Shown: in pieces, positions 59,286-64,000 of the stretch | Numbering within the stretch: position 1 is the stretch's first letter | Layout of the letters: each line of letters opens with the position of its first letter | Assembly: GCA_014656175.1 (NCBI GenBank) | Contig: BNBX01000010.1 | Span: 1-64,000, forward strand | Direction: 5' to 3' | Source of the DNA: Streptomyces werraensis | Lineage (GTDB): Bacteria; Actinomycetota; Actinomycetes; Streptomycetales; Streptomycetaceae | Length of the DNA stretch: 64,000 nucleotides | Position numbers and translations under genes: made by a program | The notes under the pieces: model-generated | Database searches by the model: none | What the model was told of the DNA's origin: nothing | What the model saw: the letters and a program-made list of their open reading frames with translations, nothing else

Positions 59286-59986
59286 CTGTCGGTGGTCCTT
59301 TCGGCGACGGCCGAGGCGATGACCTCGACCGTGTACGGCATGTGGGCGGGGCGGGCGGCCGCGACGAGGGTGTCCAGCCGGTGGTGGTCGGCGGGCGACG
59401 GGTCGGGCAGCCGGAGGGTGACGTGCAGATGGGGGCGGCGGTCGCCGGGGACCGGGCCGAGCGGGCGGGCGTGCCAGGCGGCGGCGCCGCTCTCCCGGAT
59501 CTCGGGCGGTACGCCGAAGACCAGGCGTACGGCCTCGGACAGTCCGCGCCGGGTGCCGCGTACACGGTGCAGGCGGGCGGCGGCGGCCACGGCGGCCCGC
59601 AGGCGCAGCTCCGCCGGGAGTGCGCCCGCCCGGCCGGCACCGGCGGCACTCGCCGGACCGGAACCAGCCCCGATGCCGCCCGCCTCGGTGCTCTCCGGAA
59701 CGGCGCCGGCACCCACGCCGCCCCCCGCGGCCCCCGGCGCGTCGACGCCGGGGTCGATGCCCTCCGTCTCGGCCCCCACCCAGTCGGCCAGCCAGCGGGT
59801 GAAGTCCAGCGGGGCGAGCGCCGGGTCGAAGTATGCGTCCAGGTTGTCGAGGACGACCAGGAAGGGGGCGAGGACCTCGTCCAGGCCCGCGACGAACCGC
59901 TGGGCCAGGTCGTCGTCGGCGAAGATCGCGGGCAGCATCGCGCCGATCGGCGCGGAGGAGCCCAGTCCGTCGAGGGAGCCCCTCAT
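59282..59986 (-). CDS. Phage tail protein I-like baseplate component (Cis12-type)
   Basis: The protein has 234 residues. It matches the phage P2 gpI/TIGR02242-like tail protein: the N-terminal part has IFADDDLAQRFVAGLDEVLA and LDNLDAYFDPALAPLDFTRW, and the middle has LHRVRGTRRGLSEAVRLVFG. A Gly/Ala-rich insert at about residues 85-125 is unusual. In contractile injection systems this protein forms part of the baseplate. The ATG at 59986 overlaps the baseplate J stop (ATGA). Confidence 0.85.
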   Translation of the reverse strand: MRGSLDGLGSSAPIGAMLPAIFADDDLAQRFVAGLDEVLAPFLVVLDNLDAYFDPALAPLDFTRWLADWVGAETEGIDPGVDAPGAAGGGVGAGAVPESTEAGGIGAGSGPASAAGAGRAGALPAELRLRAAVAAAARLHRVRGTRRGLSEAVRLVFGVPPEIRESGAAAWHARPLGPVPGDRRPHLHVTLRLPDPSPADHHRLDTLVAAARPAHMPYTVEVIASAVAERTTDR

Positions 59987-61941
59987 GCGCCGTCCCCGAT
60001 CACGCGGACCCGGTGGTCGAAGGAGAACACCAGGGACGGGGCGGACAGGTCGATGCGGTCGGTGGCCTCGCCGCGCTTGCCGGTGATCGGGTCGGCCGGG
60101 TGCAGGAGCACCTGGTCGACGAGTTCGACGCCGGGCACGCGCTGGAGCACGGCGAAGATCTCGCCCGCCTGCACGGGCCGGCCGAAGGGCCAGCCGGTGC
60201 CGTCGGCGCCGCCGGTGAGCGGGTCGAGATGCCGATAGAGGGCGTCGTGGGCCTGGCGGCGGACCCGGTCGGTGTCGGCGCCGCGGAAGGCGTGCACCGT
60301 GGCGACGACGGTGACGCCCTGGTAGTACGGCGGGCCGACGGCCAGCCGGGTGCCGATCAGGCGGCGTTCGTCGAGGTGGCGGGTGATGCGGGAGAGCAGC
60401 GCGTCGCCGGGGACGAGCTGCTCGAAGCGGAGCCGCCCGCCCGGGTCGGGGACGGCCTGGGGGACCACCAGCACCCGGACCGCGTAGGCGCCGTGCTCGC
60501 TCTCGTCGCCCTCCAGGCAGGTGATGCGAGCGGTGTCGGGCGCGGCGCGGCGGGCGAGTTCCTCGTAGTCGCGCAGGGTGACCGCGCGTTCCTGGGCGCG
60601 CAGCGTGATGGGCGCGCGCCGCTTCGCCTCCTCGACGGTCTCCCCGTCGACGCCGCCGCGCGCGGCCTCCCGGTTGACGACCTCGGCGACGTACGGCACG
60701 GAGCGGCGCAGGACGCGGACGGCGCCGCGGGCGACGTTGCCGGCCCTGCCCCCGCCGGTGCGGTAGCGCAGGGCGCGGACGACGGCGCCCTTGGGCGGGA
60801 CGGCGCCGTACTGGCGCAGGGTGCCGTCGGGTTCTCGGACGGCGGGGCCGAAGGCGATCTCGCCGGTGGTGGCGTCGAGGGTGATGTGCCGGTCGTGCGG
60901 GCGGGAGCCGGCGAAGTGGGGGACGACCTCCCAGTCGGTCCAGCCGCCGTGCTCGGCGGTCTGCAGCAGGACGGGCGGGGTGTCGCCGACGACGGGCGCG
61001 TGCGCGAGGCGCAGCCGCTGCCCGGGCAGGCCGGTGGACTCGCCGAGCGCCTCGTCGTGGACGGTCTCGGCGTGCACGGCGGAGGTGGTGCCGCCCAGGG
61101 TGTACGCCTCGGCGGCGCGCGCGGACGGGGAGGTGGTGTAGAAGGGCTGGCCGGGGAGGGGTTCGGTGACGCGGCAGCGCAGCCAGCCGCCCTCGTGGCC
61201 GCCGTTGCGGGACAGCACGTGTCCGCCCGGGACGTGCAGGACGACCTCGCCGGGACGGTTGAGGCCGCCGGTGACGTCGCGTTCGACCTCGCACTCCGCC
61301 CAGCCGTCCTCGGTCCACGCCTCCCACACCAGCGGCGGCTGGCGCGGGTCGACGCCGACGCCGTCGACGCGGCTGTCGAGCTCCAGGGCGACCGCGCAGT
61401 GCGGGACGGCGGCGCTCAGCCCGAACAGCATGCAGTCGCCGGGCCTGGGCGCCTCGGAGAAGCACAGCACGTCCTTGCCCTCGGCGAGGTCGTCGGTGCG
61501 GTCGGCGGCCGGCTCCCCCTGCTGCTGCACGGCGACCCTGCGCAGCGAGCAGGGCACGAGGGCCAGGTCGCGTTCGGTGGCGAAGACGACGGCTTCGTCG
61601 CGCTCGGTGCGGGTGGTGGCCACCTCGGTGCCCTCGGGCACCACCACCGGGTCGTCCTGCGGCGCGGACAGCCAGAAGGTGACGTCGGTGCGGGCGGCGG
61701 TGGGCGGGAACCGGGTGATGCCGACCAGGTCGAGGAAGGCCAGGTGGTTCTTCTCGGGCACCCGGTTGAGGCGGTACACGATCTGGTCGGCCATGTGCGC
61801 GACCGCCTCGATCAGGGTGATCCCCGGGTCGGAGACGTTGTGGTCGGTCCACTCCGGGGCGCGCTGCTGGATGTAGCGCTTGGCGTCGTCGACGAACTGC
61901 TGGAAGCGGCGGTCGTCGAGGTTGGGGGAGGGAAGGGCCAT
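59983..61941 (-). CDS. Baseplate assembly protein J-like (Cis11-type)
   Basis: The protein has 652 residues and matches the gpJ/gp6-like baseplate wedge of contractile injection systems: RFQQFVDDAKRYIQQRAPEW, then SDPGITLIEAVAHMADQIVY near the start, AEVVNREAARGGVDGETVEE in the middle, and YQGVTVVATVHAF in the C-terminal part. The protein has no signal and is a structural part of the baseplate. The ATG overlaps the gp25 stop by one base. Confidence 0.9.
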   Translation of the reverse strand: MALPSPNLDDRRFQQFVDDAKRYIQQRAPEWTDHNVSDPGITLIEAVAHMADQIVYRLNRVPEKNHLAFLDLVGITRFPPTAARTDVTFWLSAPQDDPVVVPEGTEVATTRTERDEAVVFATERDLALVPCSLRRVAVQQQGEPAADRTDDLAEGKDVLCFSEAPRPGDCMLFGLSAAVPHCAVALELDSRVDGVGVDPRQPPLVWEAWTEDGWAECEVERDVTGGLNRPGEVVLHVPGGHVLSRNGGHEGGWLRCRVTEPLPGQPFYTTSPSARAAEAYTLGGTTSAVHAETVHDEALGESTGLPGQRLRLAHAPVVGDTPPVLLQTAEHGGWTDWEVVPHFAGSRPHDRHITLDATTGEIAFGPAVREPDGTLRQYGAVPPKGAVVRALRYRTGGGRAGNVARGAVRVLRRSVPYVAEVVNREAARGGVDGETVEEAKRRAPITLRAQERAVTLRDYEELARRAAPDTARITCLEGDESEHGAYAVRVLVVPQAVPDPGGRLRFEQLVPGDALLSRITRHLDERRLIGTRLAVGPPYYQGVTVVATVHAFRGADTDRVRRQAHDALYRHLDPLTGGADGTGWPFGRPVQAGEIFAVLQRVPGVELVDQVLLHPADPITGKRGEATDRIDLSAPSLVFSFDHRVRVIGDGA

Positions 61942-62399
61942 CAGCGGTCGCTTTCGGGGTGGGGGCCCCACTCGCCCGCACCGGCCGCGCCGCTCGTGCC
62001 GGGCTCGTCGTGGGAGGGGATGACGTAGAAGGGGAAGACGAGGCTGCGCGGGTTGTTGGTGCCGCGGATCGAGTAGCGGACGTCGATGTGCAGCACGCCC
62101 TCGCCGGGGCCGGCGGTGACCTGGACCTCCTCGACCTCGATGCGCGGCTCCCAGCGGTCGAGGCTCGTGTACACCTCGTGCTGGATGCGGCCGGCGGTGG
62201 CCTCGTTGACGGGGGCGAAGACCAGCTCGTGGATGGCGCAGCCGAACTCCGGGCGCATCGGCCGTTCGCCCGGCGCGGTGGCCAGGACGAGCCGGATGGC
62301 CTCCTCGATCTCCTTCTCGCCGCTGACCAGGGCGATGCCGCCGGTGGGTCCGATGCGCATCGGGAACGCCCAGCCGGAGCCGACGAACTGCTCGGCCAT
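61941..62399 (-). CDS. gp25/GPW-like baseplate wedge protein (Cis9-type)
   Basis: The protein has 152 residues. WAFPMRIGPTGGIALVSGEK and GERPMRPEFGCAIHELVFAP are the hallmarks of GPW/gp25 baseplate proteins. It is found in the T4 baseplate, T6SS (TssE) and extracellular injection systems. The C-terminal tail is longer than usual and acidic. It overlaps the spike gene stop by one base and the baseplate J ATG by one base. Confidence 0.93.
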   Translation of the reverse strand: MAEQFVGSGWAFPMRIGPTGGIALVSGEKEIEEAIRLVLATAPGERPMRPEFGCAIHELVFAPVNEATAGRIQHEVYTSLDRWEPRIEVEEVQVTAGPGEGVLHIDVRYSIRGTNNPRSLVFPFYVIPSHDEPGTSGAAGAGEWGPHPESDR

Positions 62400-64000
62400 C
62401 AGATCACCGGCTTTCCGTTGGCGGTGAGCAGCCCCATGACCGGCACGGTGGCCGCGCGGATGCCCACGCTGGCCGCCGCGTTGATCTGCACGCTGCCCAG
62501 CGCGGTGAGGCTGGCCAGGCCCGCGGCCTTCAGCGACAGGGCGCCCTTGGCGTCCACGTTCACCGCGCCGACGGACGAGCTGAGGCTGACCGCGCCGCGC
62601 CCCTGCAGGGTGAGCGGGCCGCCGCTCCTGATGGTCACCGAGCGCTTGCCGTTCAACGTCAGATCCGTCCCCGCCTCGACGGAGACCGCCCGCCCGCCCT
62701 TGATGACGACCGTGCCCTCGCTGTCGACGGTGATCTCCGTCCTGGTGCGGTCCAGGTTGATGACCAGCTTGTCGTCGCCGGAGACGATCCGGACGCCCTG
62801 CTTGCGGGCGCCGTTGGTCTGGCTGAGCAGGTCGACCCGGTTGGCCTCGCGGTCGGACAGGGTGTGCCGGACGGCCCGCCGCTTGACGGTGTCGTGCAGC
62901 GGCACGTCCCGGACCGGGGACGGCTTGTCCACGCCGTTGTAGAGCCCGCCGACGACGAACGGGTGGTCCAGCGCGCCCCGGTCGAACGCCACCAGCACCT
63001 CGTCGCCCACGTCCAGCGGGAAGATGCTCCCGCCGCGCTTCCCGCCGAGCTGCACGGTCCGTGTCCAGTCGGAGACGTAACTGTCGTCCAGCCACGGGAA
63101 CCTCAGCTTGACCCGGCCCTGCTTCAGCGGGTCCTGCACATCGGTGACCAGCGCGTTGGCGACGCCGGGCAGCCGGGGCGCGGCGGCCGCGGCGCCGCTC
63201 CCGCCGCCACCGGAGGTGAGCCCGAACAGGGAGCGCCACTGGCGTCCGCTGACGGTGATCCAGGTCTCGTAGTGCTTGCCGTCGCCGAACACGTGCCGGG
63301 CGGACGTCACGGTGTACTTGCCCTCGAAGGGCGCGCCGACGTCGGTGAGCGTGACCGGCACGCCGGGCCGCAGCTTGGGGTTGCCGCGTACCACGACCTC
63401 CAGCTCGGCGAACGACGAGGTGACGTCGTCGGCGAGCGAGTCGGCGGCGTACTTCACCTCGTTCTGCCGGTCGTACGGCTTCTCCGTCTCGACGAGCGTG
63501 ACGGTCCCGAAGGCGGAGGCGGCCTTCTGCGGGGTGGTGCCGATGTCGATGCCCGGGTGGGCGGTGGTCGGCGCGGTCGCGGTCAGCTCCTTCTTCGCGA
63601 CGACGTCCCAGCCGCGCGCCTCGACCCGCCCGAACTGGTCGGCGGCGGTCACCGCGGCCCGGCAGCGCAGCACGTCGGTGCCGGCCTGGAGGACGTACGG
63701 GCTCTTCTCGCCCGGAGTGCTGGTGGGCGGTGCGCCGGAGGCGGGGTCGGGGCCGGTGAACCGGAAGCGGCCCTTGGCGTCCAGGGACATCACCCGGTCG
63801 TTCTCGTCGGCGAGCCGGGACAGGAAGTCCCAGTCGGAGACGTTGGCCTGGCTGATGAACTCGTAGACCGTCCGCGTGCCCTGCACGGTGCCGATCGTCA
63901 GGCCGTCCTGGGCGGCGAGCGTGCGGGCGATGTCGGACGCCGTCTGGTTGCGGTAGGCGGCGACGCGGCGGCGGCGCATCATGCGGTGCCCGCGGTCGTA
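62399..64000 (-). CDS. VgrG-like spike protein (Cis8-type), 5' end beyond the window
   Basis: At least 533 residues lie in the window; the N-terminus is off the right edge. The gp27-like part ends with SADDVTSSFAELEVVVRGNP-type segments and KYTVTSARHVFGDGKHYETW. The gp5-like OB fold has VTDVQDPLKQGRVKLRFPWL and VQLGGKRGGSIFPLDVGDEV with LVAFDRGALDHPFVVGGLYN. The C-terminal beta-helix-like part has repeats of SVTIRSGGPLTLQGRGAVSL. It is the central spike of a contractile injection system. The next gene starts inside its stop (TGATG). No PAAR-tip gene stands between it and gp25. Confidence 0.92.
   Translation of the reverse strand, partial: YDRGHRMMRRRRVAAYRNQTASDIARTLAAQDGLTIGTVQGTRTVYEFISQANVSDWDFLSRLADENDRVMSLDAKGRFRFTGPDPASGAPPTSTPGEKSPYVLQAGTDVLRCRAAVTAADQFGRVEARGWDVVAKKELTATAPTTAHPGIDIGTTPQKAASAFGTVTLVETEKPYDRQNEVKYAADSLADDVTSSFAELEVVVRGNPKLRPGVPVTLTDVGAPFEGKYTVTSARHVFGDGKHYETWITVSGRQWRSLFGLTSGGGGSGAAAAAPRLPGVANALVTDVQDPLKQGRVKLRFPWLDDSYVSDWTRTVQLGGKRGGSIFPLDVGDEVLVAFDRGALDHPFVVGGLYNGVDKPSPVRDVPLHDTVKRRAVRHTLSDREANRVDLLSQTNGARKQGVRIVSGDDKLVINLDRTRTEITVDSEGTVVIKGGRAVSVEAGTDLTLNGKRSVTIRSGGPLTLQGRGAVSLSSSVGAVNVDAKGALSLKAAGLASLTALGSVQINAAASVGIRAATVPVMGLLTANGKPVI

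Overview
The window looks like a chromosome arm-to-core segment of a Streptomyces or close relative. The DNA is very GC-rich throughout and third codon positions are almost all G or C. Many start codons are GTG, and several genes appear to be leaderless. The gene content is also typical of the genus: SCO2400-type and DUF6479-type proteins, a CotH/VTC operon, a Tat-lipoprotein beta-lactamase, many two-component systems and ECF sigma factors, and a Streptomyces-type contractile injection system. No plasmid, prophage or insertion sequence backbone was recognised. All identifications come from reading the sequence and from family memory; no database search was run.

Layout. 0.3-6.5 kb: a lipoprotein, a short threonyl-tRNA synthetase paralogue behind a Thr-rich leader peptide and hairpin, a nucleoside hydrolase, a GH13 alpha-glucosidase and a secreted protein. 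6.5-12.3 kb: an MMPL transporter with a winged-helix regulator and coiled-coil partner, a P450 remnant next to a TetR gene with twin palindromes, a MerR-like protein and a cold-shock protein. 12.3-16.9 kb: a beta-lactam/peptidoglycan island with LysR, a cytoplasmic serine hydrolase, a PBP and a class A beta-lactamase. 16.9-27 kb: a monooxygenase-like protein, an SCO2400-type protein, an orphan sugar-binding lipoprotein, an ECF41 sigma factor with an FAD oxidoreductase, and a double-module histidine kinase with its response regulator.

27.3-34.8 kb: a PAS/GAF/SpoIIE phosphatase, an ECF sigma factor sandwiched between a secreted and a membrane-anchored copy of the same unknown domain, TerD, a polysaccharide deacetylase, and a divergent stress pair (hydrophobic peptide and CsbD). 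35-41.7 kb: a translationally coupled VTC-DUF4956-CotH operon followed by a two-component system and a secreted zinc-protease-like DUF3152 protein. 41.9-46.2 kb: an AfsQ-like two-component system with its lipoprotein, an FGE-like protein and a secreted lamin-tail protein. 46.4-49.3 kb: an arsenic cluster (arsC, arsR, arsO-like, no efflux pump seen) and tRNA-Gly(CCC). 49.5-53.3 kb: dcd, a phosphoribosyltransferase, a STAS protein with a divergent HTH protein, and a quinone reductase with a divergent MerR gene. 53.4-57.8 kb: a large secreted FG-GAP protein and a Yip1 membrane protein. 57.9-64 kb: the 3' end of a contractile injection system operon (spike, gp25, baseplate J, tail I, and a membrane zinc-ribbon/glycan-binding protein) that runs off the right edge.

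The genes that most clearly act together are the ECF sandwich (29.7-31.7 kb), the VTC-DUF4956-CotH operon, the PBP/beta-lactamase island, the arsenic genes linked by a shared operator, and the injection-system operon. Apart from the arsenic set, most of these have stop-start overlaps of 1 to 4 bases, which suggests translational coupling.
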